This document shows positions 8,056 through 17,364 of a stretch of 64,000 nucleotides of DNA, piece after piece. The notes below the pieces were generated by a model that saw only the letters and a program-made list of their open reading frames with translations, was not told the DNA's origin and ran no database searches. The DNA is from Alphaproteobacteria bacterium. Its GTDB lineage: Bacteria > Pseudomonadota > Alphaproteobacteria > RF32 > CAG-239. Position numbers and translations under genes: made by a program. The stretch lies in the NCBI GenBank assembly GCA_900769705.1, contig CAAGHP010000014.1:1-64000 (forward strand). The letters run 5' to 3'. Positions within the stretch are counted from its first letter, which is position 1; every line of letters begins with the position of its first letter.

Positions 8056-8544
8056 TTATTCTATTGCATAGATATCTTTAACATACCAGCTGCCGTCATC
8101 AGGCTGTGTCAGTACATAAATAACCGTGCCTTGGCATAGTCCGAACCAGCTGCCGTTGCAGGTGCTGTCTGTATAAAGTTCAACAGTGTTGTTGCTCAAA
8201 ACACGTTTATTGGTAAATTTATAGCTAATTTCAGTCGGACGGTCTAAGCCGGAATCCTGCATAAAAATAAACTTTGGCAGGTTCAGACCGCTGCACATTT
8301 CTAAGGTTGGGGCTAATGTGCATTTTACGGCGTTTTCAACAGCGCAGAACTGCTCGTCTTTTTGCGAACATTCCGTGTTTAGCGAATCTTTGGCAAATGC
8401 AAAGATGGTTTCTGGCAGCTTGGCTTTCGGTTCATTTGCCGCCGTATTTGTTTTATTTTCCGTTTCGGGAGTTTTATCCGTCAGCGAAAAGCTAAAGCAT
8501 ACCAATAATAACAAAGCTAAAACAACAATAAATTTTTTTATCAT
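8056..8544 (-). CDS. Exported hypothetical protein, cysteine-rich
   Basis: I do not recognise the family. The 162-residue product has an N-terminal hydrophobic segment (KKFIVVLALLLLVCFSFSL) that reads as a signal peptide or anchor, a charged Thr/Glu/Asn linker to about residue 45, and a C-terminal domain with six to seven cysteines (for example TECSQKDEQFCAVENAVKC), suggesting disulfides in the periplasm. It ends GSWYVKDIYAIE. The neighbour 15 bases upstream on the same strand is an outer-membrane barrel, so both may be envelope proteins. Confidence 0.65.
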   Translation of the reverse strand: MIKKFIVVLALLLLVCFSFSLTDKTPETENKTNTAANEPKAKLPETIFAFAKDSLNTECSQKDEQFCAVENAVKCTLAPTLEMCSGLNLPKFIFMQDSGLDRPTEISYKFTNKRVLSNNTVELYTDSTCNGSWFGLCQGTVIYVLTQPDDGSWYVKDIYAIE

Positions 8545-8559
8545 ATCAATCCTCTGTCT

Positions 8560-9114
8560 TTAAAAATGATATTCCAAATTCAAACTGTATTCAATGGCTT
8601 GATTAACGGAATCTACACGGTCAAATTTAACATAACGGGTAATGAAGCGTGTTTGCCAGTGAGTATTTAAAGCGTATTTTACGCCGCCGCCGAAACGATA
8701 GCCGTAGCCGTGTTCATTACTGCGCTTTGCGTCGCCGGTTTTTAGCTTAAAGGCATATTCTCCGATACCGGCGGTGGCCAGAAGCGAAAACTTTTGGCTG
8801 CAGCCAAGCGGCAGATAGCCCATTAAATCAAGTCCGTAAGCGCGGTAAGAACTTTTCAGCTTGGTCGGATTTTGTCCGTTTGTGCGGTTTAGACTTTGGC
8901 TGAAAAACATTTCAGTGCTGAAATAGCTGCCGTATTCCGAGCCGATATAGACGGTTCCGCTATGGTAGGCAGGACGGACTTGCCCGATTTGCGTTTTGCT
9001 GTAATCATAGCCGAAACCTGCATACGGAACGTATTTGTACGAATCTGCCAAGCCATTTTTTGCATTCAGGTTCAAAACGGCTAAAAATGTTAAAACAAAT
9101 GTAATTTTTTTCAT
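8560..9114 (-). CDS. Outer-membrane beta-barrel protein (OmpA/OMP_b-brl-like)
   Basis: The 184-residue product has a signal peptide (MKKITFVLTFLAVLNLNA) and then alternating amphipathic strands with aromatic belts, such as YKYVPYAGFGYDYSKTQIG, GTVYIGSEYGSYFSTEMFF and YRFGGGVKYAL. It ends YSLNLEYHF with the C-terminal Phe recognised by the BAM complex. The size fits an eight-stranded barrel. It is a small structural or adhesion-type porin-like protein; no specific substrate can be inferred. It is divergent from the pilin-like gene at 9235. Confidence 0.8.
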   Translation of the reverse strand: MKKITFVLTFLAVLNLNAKNGLADSYKYVPYAGFGYDYSKTQIGQVRPAYHSGTVYIGSEYGSYFSTEMFFSQSLNRTNGQNPTKLKSSYRAYGLDLMGYLPLGCSQKFSLLATAGIGEYAFKLKTGDAKRSNEHGYGYRFGGGVKYALNTHWQTRFITRYVKFDRVDSVNQAIEYSLNLEYHF

Positions 9115-9234
9115 TTATATTCCTTTTGACGACATTATTTAGCGACATTATAATAATTTTATCCTAAAAATAAAGTAATTTTGTTGAGAAAAAATGTTTT
9201 TTGTGGTATTTTTAAGAAAATGAGGATGAAACCA

Positions 9235-9861
9235 ATGATTTGTAAAGATACTCAAAGCGGACGCTCGATGGTCGAGGTTATGGGGTATATGGCTGCGGTG
9301 ATGGCTATTGTTGCAGGCATCAGCAAGCTTATTACCGGAGCGTATTCCGAATATAAAATCAGCAAAGCGAGTGTTCAGCTTGCAGATTTGGCCGGTTCTA
9401 TTCTAAAAAGCTCGACGATTGACGTAAACTATGAAAATATTGTAAATATGGTCAACGGCAAGACTAAAGATTCCCGCCTGAACAAAGAAGGACGCAAATT
9501 GATTCCGACAACATATAAAGTGGTCGGCGGCGCCGATGGCAACAAAATTTATAATGCTTTCGGCGGAGAAGTTACTATCGGCACCAATGATGCAAAGGAC
9601 AAATTTTATATCAAATTTGAAGGTTTGTCGCGCGAGCAATGCATTGAAATGGGCATGAAGGAATGGCAAAACAATAGAACGGTTGATTTGGATTCTATTG
9701 TTATTAACGGTAATTATTGGTATTGGCCTATTTATGCTTCAGCAACGGCAAACACTTTTCAGTTGCCGACAACTCGTTCCGCTTTAGCCGGTAAAAAAGT
9801 TGATGATCCCGGACAATGCAATTTGGAAACAGGTAACATCATTATGTGGATATTCAATTAG
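9235..9861 (+). CDS. Type IV pilin-like protein with class III leader
   Basis: The product (208 residues from the ATG at 9235) has a nine-residue leader ending in Gly, then RSMVE with Glu at +5 and a hydrophobic helix (VMGYMAAVMAIVAGISKL), the hallmark of PilD-processed pilins or pseudopilins. The +1 residue is Arg instead of Phe. The C-terminal domain contains FYIKFEGLSREQC, shared with the pilin at 20032. A GAGG site nine bases upstream favours this start over in-frame upstream codons. No assembly genes are nearby. Confidence 0.8.
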   Translation: MICKDTQSGRSMVEVMGYMAAVMAIVAGISKLITGAYSEYKISKASVQLADLAGSILKSSTIDVNYENIVNMVNGKTKDSRLNKEGRKLIPTTYKVVGGADGNKIYNAFGGEVTIGTNDAKDKFYIKFEGLSREQCIEMGMKEWQNNRTVDLDSIVINGNYWYWPIYASATANTFQLPTTRSALAGKKVDDPGQCNLETGNIIMWIFN

Positions 9862-9952
9862 GCGTTTTGTGTGACTAATTGAGAATAATTGTTGAAGTTT
9901 TAATGCAAAATTGCTAACTATTTAGAAAATAATTTTTATAAAGGAGATACAA

Positions 9953-10378
9953 ATGACAGCTTCTATTGTTTTACCACCGGATTATAAACCTTCTGCCGAT
10001 GAAGAGTATATGAATGACATGCAGCTTGAATACTTCCGCCAGAAGCTGGAAAACTGGAAAAAATCTATTGTTTCGCAATCTGTGGACACTTTGGAAGATT
10101 TGCGCCAAGGCGGCTTGAATCAGCCGGATGAAATTGACCGCGCCTCTATGGAAACAGACAAGTCTTTGGATTTGCGTACAAAAGACCGTATCCGTAAACT
10201 GATTTCAAAAATTGATGCTGCTTTAGATAGAATAGAAGACGGTACATACGGTTATTGCGAAGAAACAGGCGAGCCGATTGGTTTGGACAGACTGGAGGCA
10301 CGTCCGGTAGCTACTTTGTCTATTGAAGCGCAAGAGCGTCATGAACGCATGGAAAAAACATACGACGATGAGGCATAA
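9953..10378 (+). CDS. dksA: RNA polymerase-binding transcription factor DksA
   Basis: DksA enters the polymerase secondary channel and acts with ppGpp. The 141-residue product has the long coiled-coil hairpin and the C-terminal block YGYCEETGEPIGLDRLEARP. Only one of the four zinc cysteines is present, a form typical of Alphaproteobacteria and not a sign of decay. An excellent AAAGGAGAT site precedes the ATG. maf starts seven bases later. Confidence 0.93.
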   Translation: MTASIVLPPDYKPSADEEYMNDMQLEYFRQKLENWKKSIVSQSVDTLEDLRQGGLNQPDEIDRASMETDKSLDLRTKDRIRKLISKIDAALDRIEDGTYGYCEETGEPIGLDRLEARPVATLSIEAQERHERMEKTYDDEA

Positions 10379-10384
10379 TGCCGC

Positions 10385-10963
10385 ATGACTACAAACGTTA
10401 AAGATTTTATTTTAGCCTCAGGTTCGCCGCAACGCATTGCTTTGTTGCGGCAAATTGCTTATGAACCTAAAAAAATTGTGCCGGCTGATATTTGTGAAGA
10501 CTGCCTGCCGCATGAGGACCCTCTACCTTATGTCCGCCGTATGGCGATAGAAAAGGCTCGAAAAATTGCAGAGGAATATCCGAATGAAAATATTTTGGCC
10601 TGCGACACTATTGTAGTTGTCGGTAAAAAGGTTTTGCATAAGGCTAAAAATGAAGAAGAGCAGGCAAAAGTTATGAATTTGCTTTCCGGTAAAACTCATC
10701 GGGTTATCAGCTCGGTTTGCTTGATAAATAAACAAGGTAAAATTTCGCAAAAAACCATAAGCTCTAAAATTTCTATGAAAACTTTGACGCCGGACGAAAT
10801 AAAAAATTATGTAAAAAGCGAAGAATGGCATGGTGTCTGCGGCTATCGCATTGACGGGGCTATTGCCGCGTATGTCAGCCGGATACTTGGTTCGTACAGC
10901 GGAATTATCGGGCTACCACTGTATGAGACGCTGAATTTATTAAAAGGGGAGAACATCCGATGA
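10385..10963 (+). CDS. maf: Maf family nucleotide pyrophosphatase
   Basis: Maf proteins hydrolyse dTTP/UTP or modified nucleotides to monophosphates. The 192-residue product has the ILASGSPQRIALL opening, the catalytic ACDTIVVV strand (Asp near residue 77), the LSGKTHRVISSVCL motif and the GYRIDGAIAAYVSRILGSYSGIIGLP signature. The first motif reads SPQR where family members usually have SPRR. It overlaps rng by four bases (ATGA), consistent with one operon through yacG and the mla genes. Confidence 0.92.
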   Translation: MTTNVKDFILASGSPQRIALLRQIAYEPKKIVPADICEDCLPHEDPLPYVRRMAIEKARKIAEEYPNENILACDTIVVVGKKVLHKAKNEEEQAKVMNLLSGKTHRVISSVCLINKQGKISQKTISSKISMKTLTPDEIKNYVKSEEWHGVCGYRIDGAIAAYVSRILGSYSGIIGLPLYETLNLLKGENIR

Positions 10964-12123
10964 AAGCAGAAAAAATTATATTTGACCGTAATGATGAAGC
11001 AGCCGGCATTGCCGTGTTTGACGAAACGGGACTGATGGAAATTGATATATATAATGATAACAGAGCGATTGAAGGCAATGTTTATTTGGGGCGTATCAGC
11101 AAAAAAATCAGCTTGGCCAATGATCGTATCGGTTTTATGGTAAATATCGGCGACGGCCGCGAGGCTTTTTTAAATTCGTATGAACCAACCCTCAAAGAAG
11201 CGAATATGAATGAAGGGCAAAGTGTGGTAGTGCAGGTTGCACAGGAAAAAAGAGCCGAAAAAGGCGCAAAAGTTGTTCGCAATATTCAGCTGGCCAAAAC
11301 TTATTTGGTTTATTGCCCGTTTAAATTTGATGTTGAGGCCTCTTATAAAATTGAAGATATTGAAAAAGCTGCCGCTTATAAAAAATTTGTGCAGGAACAC
11401 AGCCAAGGCCAAGAAGGCTGGATTTTACGCACCGCTTCAACTGAGGCGACAGAAGCTCAGCTTTTGGAAGAAATGGCTCTGTTGCGTGAAATTTATGAAA
11501 ATATCCGGAAAAAAGCCCGTACCTTAACTGCTCCGGCCGTGCTTTATACCAAGGAAAATCCGCTGTTTGAATATATCCGCCGCTATAAAGACAGTCTGAA
11601 AGAAATTGTGGTGGATACGCCGAAACTTAAAGAGCAGGTTGAAGCAGTATTTTCCGGCACCGTGACCTTGCAAAAAGAAGCTTTTGAAGAGTTTGGCATA
11701 GATGATGCGATTGTTGAAGCTTTGAATCGTACCGTAAAATTAAAACACGGCGGCAATCTTCATATTGAAGAAACTCGCGCTTTTGTGGCGATTGATGTTG
11801 ATAGTGCCGGCAAACGCAATGTCGGCGACTTGGATAGTCTGAATATTGAGGCCGCTAAAGAAATCGCTCGCCAAATCCGTCTGCGCAATCTGTCCGGTAA
11901 AATTATTATTGATTTTGCCGGTTCTTCGGAATACCGCTTTATGAAAAAAGTTATAGAAATCTTGGAAGTAGAGCTGGCAGATGATATATGTCATAGTCGT
12001 GTGCTGGGATTGAGCCGCGCCGGAAACGTGGAAATTCTGCGTCAGCGCCGCCGTCCGTCTCTGCGCGATTTGTATACGGTTGAATGTCCGACCTGCAACG
12101 GGACAGGACGCGTGGAGCCATAA
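10960..12123 (+). CDS. rng: Ribonuclease G/E family endoribonuclease, short form
   Basis: RNase E/G enzymes cut single-stranded AU-rich RNA in mRNA decay and rRNA maturation. The 387-residue product holds the S1 domain (about 35-115), the RNase H-like and catalytic core, with the magnesium site FVAIDVDSAGKRN, the IIIDFAG strand and the terminal zinc-link CPTCNGTGRVEP. There is no degradosome scaffold, so the RNase G name fits better than RNase E. The maf-rng-yacG order is standard for Alphaproteobacteria. Confidence 0.93.
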   Translation: MKAEKIIFDRNDEAAGIAVFDETGLMEIDIYNDNRAIEGNVYLGRISKKISLANDRIGFMVNIGDGREAFLNSYEPTLKEANMNEGQSVVVQVAQEKRAEKGAKVVRNIQLAKTYLVYCPFKFDVEASYKIEDIEKAAAYKKFVQEHSQGQEGWILRTASTEATEAQLLEEMALLREIYENIRKKARTLTAPAVLYTKENPLFEYIRRYKDSLKEIVVDTPKLKEQVEAVFSGTVTLQKEAFEEFGIDDAIVEALNRTVKLKHGGNLHIEETRAFVAIDVDSAGKRNVGDLDSLNIEAAKEIARQIRLRNLSGKIIIDFAGSSEYRFMKKVIEILEVELADDICHSRVLGLSRAGNVEILRQRRRPSLRDLYTVECPTCNGTGRVEP

Positions 12124-12128
12124 AAATA

Positions 12129-12344
12129 ATGGATAATGTCATCAAAACACATAAGTGCCCTATTTGCCATAAATTGTTCAGTGATGACAAATATGCTCCA
12201 TTCTGTTCCAAAAGATGTGCGGATATTGATTTAGGTCGCTGGTTTAACGGCGACTATTCTGTTCCGGCTGAAACTCTGGATGAAATGGAAACAGAAGAAC
12301 TTTACGAAGCTTTGGAAAATGAATATGACGGAAAAAACAAATAA
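12129..12344 (+). CDS. yacG: DNA gyrase inhibitor YacG, zinc-ribbon protein
   Basis: YacG binds GyrB and blocks DNA binding by gyrase. The 71-residue product has the treble-clef zinc motif CPIC near the start and CSKRCADIDLGRWF after it, the family signature, with an acidic C-terminus. I chose the ATG at 12129, five bases past the rng stop, since upstream in-frame codons lie inside rng. Its end overlaps the mlaE start by 20 bases. Confidence 0.92.
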   Translation: MDNVIKTHKCPICHKLFSDDKYAPFCSKRCADIDLGRWFNGDYSVPAETLDEMETEELYEALENEYDGKNK

Positions 12345-13461
12345 TCAGCAGCCGAATGTTGCTCTGCATACAGACAACAACTGTTTGGCTATTTGTTTTT
12401 CCGGAAGCTTTAAGCAATTTGACGGAGCCGAGGTTTTGCAAAAAATCGGTAACTTTGTTAAGAAAAAACCGCAATGCATATATTTTAGTGCCGTCAATTT
12501 AGAAACGTGGGATTCATCGCTGCTGCTGCTGATTTTTGACACGGTAAAGCAAGCTAAAAAGCAAGATATAAAAATCGAGCTTAAAGGCTTGCCTCAGAAT
12601 ATTCAAGATTTAATCCGGCTGGCGTTTGAGGTAGATCGTTCGCCGGCCAAGTCTAATGAAAATAATTTGGGGTTTATAGAAAACATCGGTTATAAAACTA
12701 TCAGCCTTTGCAAGCTTACAGCCAAAGTTTTTCATTTTTGCGGGCAGGCGTTTGGTGCTGTCGGCAGGCTGTTTACGGCAAATACCATTATGCGTGGCAG
12801 CGATTTTTTGGCGGCTTTGCAAGACTGCGGTCCCAAAGCTTTGGGGATTGTTGCTTTAATCAGCTTTTTAGTCGGCCTGATTTTAGCCTTTGTCGGCGGC
12901 GTTCAGCTGCAAGAGTTCGGTGCGCAGATATATATCGCCAGCTTGGTGACTATCGGCATGTGCCGGATTATGGGGGCAATTATGGTCGGCATCATCATGG
13001 CCGGCCGCACCGGCTCATCATATGCCGCCGCTATCGGCACTATGCAGGTCAATGAAGAGTTGGACGCACTGGAAACCATGGGTTTGTCACGTATAGATTT
13101 TTTGGTTTTGCCGCGGCTTTTGGCATTGGTTATAGCTATGCCGATATTGACTATGCTGTCTGATTTTATGGGAATGGTTGGCGGGGCTTTTGTCGGCGTA
13201 GTGCTTATCGGGCTGCCTTGTCAGGAATATTGGAAATACGCGTTCAATGCTTTTCATTTGGGCAATTTTTTAGTCGGACTGTTTCATAGTCTCTGTTTTG
13301 GCGTGATTATTGCTTTATGCGGCTGCTATCAGGGCGTCAACTGCGGACGCAATTCCGACAGCGTCGGTTTGGCTACCACACGTTCTGTGGTTTGCGCGAT
13401 TGTCTGGATGATTGTGGCAACCGGTATTATTACCGTTATTTGTCAGGAGCTTGATATATGA
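12325..13461 (+). CDS. mlaE: MlaE family lipid-transport ABC permease with N-terminal STAS domain
   Basis: This is the permease of the Mla system, which moves phospholipids between the inner and outer membranes. In this 378-residue product the first 100 or so residues form a STAS domain (the role MlaB plays as a separate protein elsewhere), followed by the MlaE core with ALQDCGPKALGIVALISFL, GAIMVGIIMAGRTGSSYAAA and the EELDALETMGLS coupling helix. The ATG at 12325 is chosen for its GGA site eight bases upstream; 12319 is also possible. It overlaps mlaF by four bases. Confidence 0.93.
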   Translation: MTEKTNNQQPNVALHTDNNCLAICFSGSFKQFDGAEVLQKIGNFVKKKPQCIYFSAVNLETWDSSLLLLIFDTVKQAKKQDIKIELKGLPQNIQDLIRLAFEVDRSPAKSNENNLGFIENIGYKTISLCKLTAKVFHFCGQAFGAVGRLFTANTIMRGSDFLAALQDCGPKALGIVALISFLVGLILAFVGGVQLQEFGAQIYIASLVTIGMCRIMGAIMVGIIMAGRTGSSYAAAIGTMQVNEELDALETMGLSRIDFLVLPRLLALVIAMPILTMLSDFMGMVGGAFVGVVLIGLPCQEYWKYAFNAFHLGNFLVGLFHSLCFGVIIALCGCYQGVNCGRNSDSVGLATTRSVVCAIVWMIVATGIITVICQELDI

Positions 13462-14216
13462 CGGCGATGATTGAAGTGAAAAATTTAACCATGGGCTACG
13501 GCAGTTATGTTTTGCAGCAAAATGCAAATTTTGTTGTAAACAGAGGCGATATTTTTATAATTATGGGTGGAAGCGGCTGCGGCAAAAGCAGTATGTTGCG
13601 GGTGCTTACGGGATTATTGCCTCCACTGGGCGGAGATGTTTTTATTGATGGTGTCAATATCGCTAAAGCTTCAGCAACACAAATGGAAGAAATCCGTAAA
13701 AAATCCGGTATGCTATATCAAAGCGGGGCGCTGTTCAGCTCTATGACTTTGGCGGAAAATATCGCTCTGCCGTTGCAGCAATATTCAAATTATTCCGCGG
13801 CGGAAATTAAAGAATTGGCTTCGCTGAAATTATCACTGGTAGGTTTAGCCGGTTTTGATGATTTTTATCCGTCAGAAATCAGCGGCGGTATGAAAAAACG
13901 TGCCGGTTTGGCTCGGGCTTTGGCTCTTGATCCGGAAATTGTATATTTTGATGAACCGTCTGCCGGGCTAGATCCTATCAGCTCTCGCAATCTGGATGAT
14001 TTGATTATTGAAATCAACCGCAGTTTAGGCACCACGATTGTGGTAGTGACACATGAACTGGCTTCTATTTTTGCCATTGGTACAAATTCTATATTTTTGG
14101 ATCCGATGACAAAAAGTATTTTGGCTAAAGGCAATCCGCATGATATTTTGAAGAATCCGCCAAACCGCGAGGTTGGGGAATTTTTAACAAGAGGTAACGC
14201 AAATGCAAAAGAATAA
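13458..14216 (+). CDS. mlaF: Mla ABC transporter ATPase MlaF
   Basis: This is the energy-coupling ATPase of the phospholipid transporter. The 252 residues contain Walker A GGSGCGKSS (about 37-45), a Q-loop SGMLYQSGALFSSMT, the signature SGGMKKRAGLARALAL, Walker B IVYFDEPSAGLDP and the switch histidine in VVTHEL. Length is normal. It overlaps mlaE by four bases and mlaD by 14 bases, so the genes are tightly coupled. Confidence 0.95.
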   Translation: MTAMIEVKNLTMGYGSYVLQQNANFVVNRGDIFIIMGGSGCGKSSMLRVLTGLLPPLGGDVFIDGVNIAKASATQMEEIRKKSGMLYQSGALFSSMTLAENIALPLQQYSNYSAAEIKELASLKLSLVGLAGFDDFYPSEISGGMKKRAGLARALALDPEIVYFDEPSAGLDPISSRNLDDLIIEINRSLGTTIVVVTHELASIFAIGTNSIFLDPMTKSILAKGNPHDILKNPPNREVGEFLTRGNANAKE

Positions 14217-14985
14217 AACCTATAAAATGGTCGGACTTTTTGTTTTGACCGGCTTTTTAGTTTTTTCCGCTATAATATTCCATTATGTCGGCAAAAAGTT
14301 TACTTCTGACGATTCACAGTATGTTGTTTTATACTTTGAAGAGTCTATTCAAGGCTTGAATGTCGGTTCTTCGGTAGTGTTTAAAGGCGTTGAAGTTGGG
14401 CAAGTCGCTAAAATCAGTCTGATAACCAATCTGCAAAGCGGAACTTTTAAAATGCCGGTGTTTATTACATTTAAGCGAAATCGTTCTTTTCAGATGAAAG
14501 ACGGCAAAGAGGCGGCACCGGAAGAAATTTTGCATAGTCTTATTGAAAAAGGTCTGCGCGCTCGTTTAATCAGCGCCAACTATTTGACCGGCCAACTGAT
14601 GATTGAGTTGGATATGGATCCGAGCGCTCCGGCTATTTTACGCGGCACCGGAGAACACATGGAAATTCCAACGGTTATTTCTTCTATTGGCATGATATCT
14701 AAAGACCTACAAGAAATTCCATTCCGTGAAAATATGATGCAGCTTGGTAATTTGTTGAAAGAGCTTGATGAAAAATTGCCGCCGATTATGGAAAATATGT
14801 ACGGCATAACCGATAAAACCGATAAACTGCTGGATAGTCAGGCGGCGCGGGCCGAAAAAACTATCAATAACTTTAATGCCATGGTAGAGCAAATGTCCAG
14901 AGCAGGACGTTCCGTGCAAAATCTCGCCGATTATTTGGAACGTCATCCTGAAGCAATGCTGCAAGGTAAAAGGAGACCAAAATGA
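14203..14985 (+). CDS. mlaD: MlaD family MCE-domain protein
   Basis: MlaD hexamers carry lipid through a hydrophobic pore attached to MlaE. The 260-residue product has one N-terminal membrane helix (GLFVLTGFLVFSAIIFHYVG), the MCE domain (about 45-130, SIQGLNVGSSVVFKGVEVG) and a helical C-terminal region (about 160-250) predicted to form the pore tip. It overlaps the next gene by four bases. Confidence 0.93.
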   Translation: MQKNKTYKMVGLFVLTGFLVFSAIIFHYVGKKFTSDDSQYVVLYFEESIQGLNVGSSVVFKGVEVGQVAKISLITNLQSGTFKMPVFITFKRNRSFQMKDGKEAAPEEILHSLIEKGLRARLISANYLTGQLMIELDMDPSAPAILRGTGEHMEIPTVISSIGMISKDLQEIPFRENMMQLGNLLKELDEKLPPIMENMYGITDKTDKLLDSQAARAEKTINNFNAMVEQMSRAGRSVQNLADYLERHPEAMLQGKRRPK

Positions 14986-15548
14986 AAAAAGTTCTGATTT
15001 ATAGTATATTATTTTTAACATCTGCCTGCTGCTGGCGTTCGCCGGATTCTTCATTTTATATGATGAATAGCCAAGGGTTGGAAAAAATTTCTGACAAACA
15101 GCTTAGTGTTGCCGTACAGACAGTAAATGTTCCCGATTTGCTTGATCGGCCGCAGATGGTAACCTACGACACGAAATCGCAAAAAGTCAATATGCTGGAA
15201 TTTAGCCGCTGGGGCGAGGCTCTGCCTGCTGTTTTGCAAAACACCATAACTAATGACTTAATGGCATATCTGCCAAAATCGTATGTAAAAAGTGCGCGGT
15301 ACGACACTGAAACATTGCCGTATAATGTAAAAGTTGAAGTTAATAAAATTGAGGCTTACCGCGGAGATAAAGTTAAATTATCTGTATGGTGGAATATTCA
15401 AAACAGCAACGGCAATGTTTTGAAACGTCGCCAGTCGGCTTATGAAACCAAAGTGAAAGACAATACTGTCGCCGAATTGGTTAAAGCTGAAAACGCTGCT
15501 GTTCATCAGTTGAGTAAAGATATTGCTCAGACATTAAGCAAAATGTAG
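14982..15548 (+). CDS. ABC-type transport auxiliary lipoprotein (PqiC-like)
   Basis: The 188-residue product has a lipobox (LTSAC, lipidated Cys near residue 17) and the PqiC/ABC_trans_aux pattern: FYMMNSQ, VAVQTVNVPDLLDRPQMV and RWGEALPAVLQNTITNDL. Such lipoproteins are outer-membrane anchored partners of MCE systems and take the place of MlaA/MlaC-type factors; no mlaC lies here. It closes the maf-to-lipoprotein run and converges on nth with no gap. Confidence 0.85.
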   Translation: MKKVLIYSILFLTSACCWRSPDSSFYMMNSQGLEKISDKQLSVAVQTVNVPDLLDRPQMVTYDTKSQKVNMLEFSRWGEALPAVLQNTITNDLMAYLPKSYVKSARYDTETLPYNVKVEVNKIEAYRGDKVKLSVWWNIQNSNGNVLKRRQSAYETKVKDNTVAELVKAENAAVHQLSKDIAQTLSKM

Positions 15549-16184
15549 CTAAATGCGCTTATCTTTGCAATGGCAATAGGCGCTTATCGGACAGTTTTCG
15601 CATAATGGGTGCTGTGCTTTGCAGGTATAGCGTCCGAACAGCACCAGCCAATGGTTTATGTTGATTACTAAATCTTCCGGCAAAGCTTTCAGCAAGTCTT
15701 TTTCCACCTCCAGAGGCGTTTTACCTTGGCTGAAGTCTAAACGATGCGAAATGCGCATAACATGGGTGTCAACGGCCAAAGTCGGTTTATGATACCATAC
15801 ATTCATAACTACATTAGCAGTTTTGCGTCCCACTCCGGCAAGAGTTGTTAAAACATCGCGATCGGCCGGAACTTCGCCGCCGAACTCAGCCACAAGCTGC
15901 CGGCTCATTTCCATAATATTTTTAGCCTTGTTATTATAGAGACCGATGGTTTTGATATAATCTTTGAGTTTATCCAGCCCTAAATCCAGCATTTTCTGCG
16001 GTGTATCAGCGAGTTTGAAAAGTGTTTCCGTTGCCTTATTAACGCCTTTGTCTGTGCTTTGCGCCGACAGCATTACGGCCACCAGCAGCGTATATGGATT
16101 ATGAAAATGCAATTCGCATTGAGGATTGGAATTTTCCTTTTCAAAAATGCGCATAATTTCTAAAATTTCGGATGTTTTGCGCAT
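15549..16184 (-). CDS. nth: Endonuclease III
   Basis: Endonuclease III is a bifunctional DNA glycosylase/AP lyase for oxidised pyrimidines. The 211-residue product has the helix-hairpin-helix LAGVGRKTANVVM with the catalytic Lys, the VDTHVMRISHRL segment with the catalytic Asp, and a [4Fe-4S] motif C188-x6-C195-x2-C198-x5-C204. The start overlaps the tsaD stop by one base (TAATG). Confidence 0.95.
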   Translation of the reverse strand: MRKTSEILEIMRIFEKENSNPQCELHFHNPYTLLVAVMLSAQSTDKGVNKATETLFKLADTPQKMLDLGLDKLKDYIKTIGLYNNKAKNIMEMSRQLVAEFGGEVPADRDVLTTLAGVGRKTANVVMNVWYHKPTLAVDTHVMRISHRLDFSQGKTPLEVEKDLLKALPEDLVININHWLVLFGRYTCKAQHPLCENCPISAYCHCKDKRI

Positions 16185-17260
16185 TAAGCCTTTACACCTC
16201 CGGCACCGGCGGCCTTAGGGGCGTTTTCATCAAGCGGCCAGCGCGGACGCGGTTTAAAGTCAAGCGAGCTGACATAGCCTTTGCGGAAACGTTCCAAGCC
16301 AGCCCAAGCCACCATAACGCCGTTATCCGTGCAAAAGCGAATCGGAGGAGCGGCAAATTCTAAACCGTGCTTTTCGGCCAGCTGATGAAGTTTGCCACGC
16401 AGATAAGTGTTGGATGCAACGCCGCCTGAAACCACCAGATGATGTCCGTTTGGGTAGTTTTGCCTGAAATAAGCAATTGCTTTTTCCAGTTTGCGTACCA
16501 GACAGTCGGTTGCTGTCATTTGGAAACAAGCGCAGATATCCGCAATATCCTGTTTTGGCAAAATAGCGTGTTCAATTTCTCCGTCAGGTGAATAAGATTC
16601 GATAATTTTACGCACAGCGGTTTTCAAACCCGAAAACGATAAATTGCAGTCGCCTGAGTTCAAAAGCGGACGAGGCAGGGTAAAGCGGGAATCATTGCCC
16701 ATAGCTGCCAACTTTTCAATCATCGGACCACCTGGGTAGCCCAAGCCCAGCATTTTTGCCACTTTGTCAAAAGCTTCACCGGCGGCATCGTCAATAGTTG
16801 TGCCTAAACGCTCGTATTCGCCAACGTCTTTAACTACCAAGATTTGGCAGTGGCCGCCCGAAACCAGTAGCAGCAAATATGGAAATTCTATTGGATGCAC
16901 CAAGCGGGCGCACAAAGCGTGTCCCTCCAAGTGATTTACGGCAACAAAAGGTTTGTTTAGCGCCAAGGCCAAAGCTTTGGCAGTCATAACGCCGACAACC
17001 ACGCCGCCGATTAACCCCGGGCCGGAAGAAGCGGCAATAGCATCAACCTCATTTAAAGAAATGTGCGCGCGTTCCAAGCAGGTGCCGACAATTTCATCAA
17101 CGTGTTCCAAATGAGCACGGGCCGCAATTTCCGGCACTACGCCGCCGTAGCGTTTATGCTCTTCTTGCGACTGCAGAGCCTCACCCAAAATTTCTTTTTC
17201 ATCTGTCACCACAGCAGCGCCGGTATCATCACAGCTGCTTTCTATTCCCAAGACAATCAT
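16184..17260 (-). CDS. tsaD: tRNA threonylcarbamoyladenosine synthase subunit TsaD
   Basis: TsaD transfers threonylcarbamoyl to A37 of ANN-decoding tRNAs, working with TsaB, TsaC and TsaE. The 358 residues show LGIESSCDDTGAAVV, the metal-binding HLEGHALCARL (HxEGH), LLLVSGGHCQILVV and CTDNGVMVAWAG near the end. Length is normal. The hem genes that often follow tsaD in this class are not here; a Mic60-like gene is divergent instead. Confidence 0.96.
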   Translation of the reverse strand: MIVLGIESSCDDTGAAVVTDEKEILGEALQSQEEHKRYGGVVPEIAARAHLEHVDEIVGTCLERAHISLNEVDAIAASSGPGLIGGVVVGVMTAKALALALNKPFVAVNHLEGHALCARLVHPIEFPYLLLLVSGGHCQILVVKDVGEYERLGTTIDDAAGEAFDKVAKMLGLGYPGGPMIEKLAAMGNDSRFTLPRPLLNSGDCNLSFSGLKTAVRKIIESYSPDGEIEHAILPKQDIADICACFQMTATDCLVRKLEKAIAYFRQNYPNGHHLVVSGGVASNTYLRGKLHQLAEKHGLEFAAPPIRFCTDNGVMVAWAGLERFRKGYVSSLDFKPRPRWPLDENAPKAAGAGGVKA

Positions 17261-17364
17261 TTATTTATTCCACTAATTTTTTTTGTTTATGATATGTAAA
17301 CTTTTTTTCGTTATAACTATATGAAATATAATCCGGCAATTTGTCAAGAAAAAGGATACAAAAA

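Noticed and set aside
9953..10378. DksA with only one of four zinc cysteines
   Set aside because: At first it looked like a damaged zinc finger, but this form is normal for Alphaproteobacteria.
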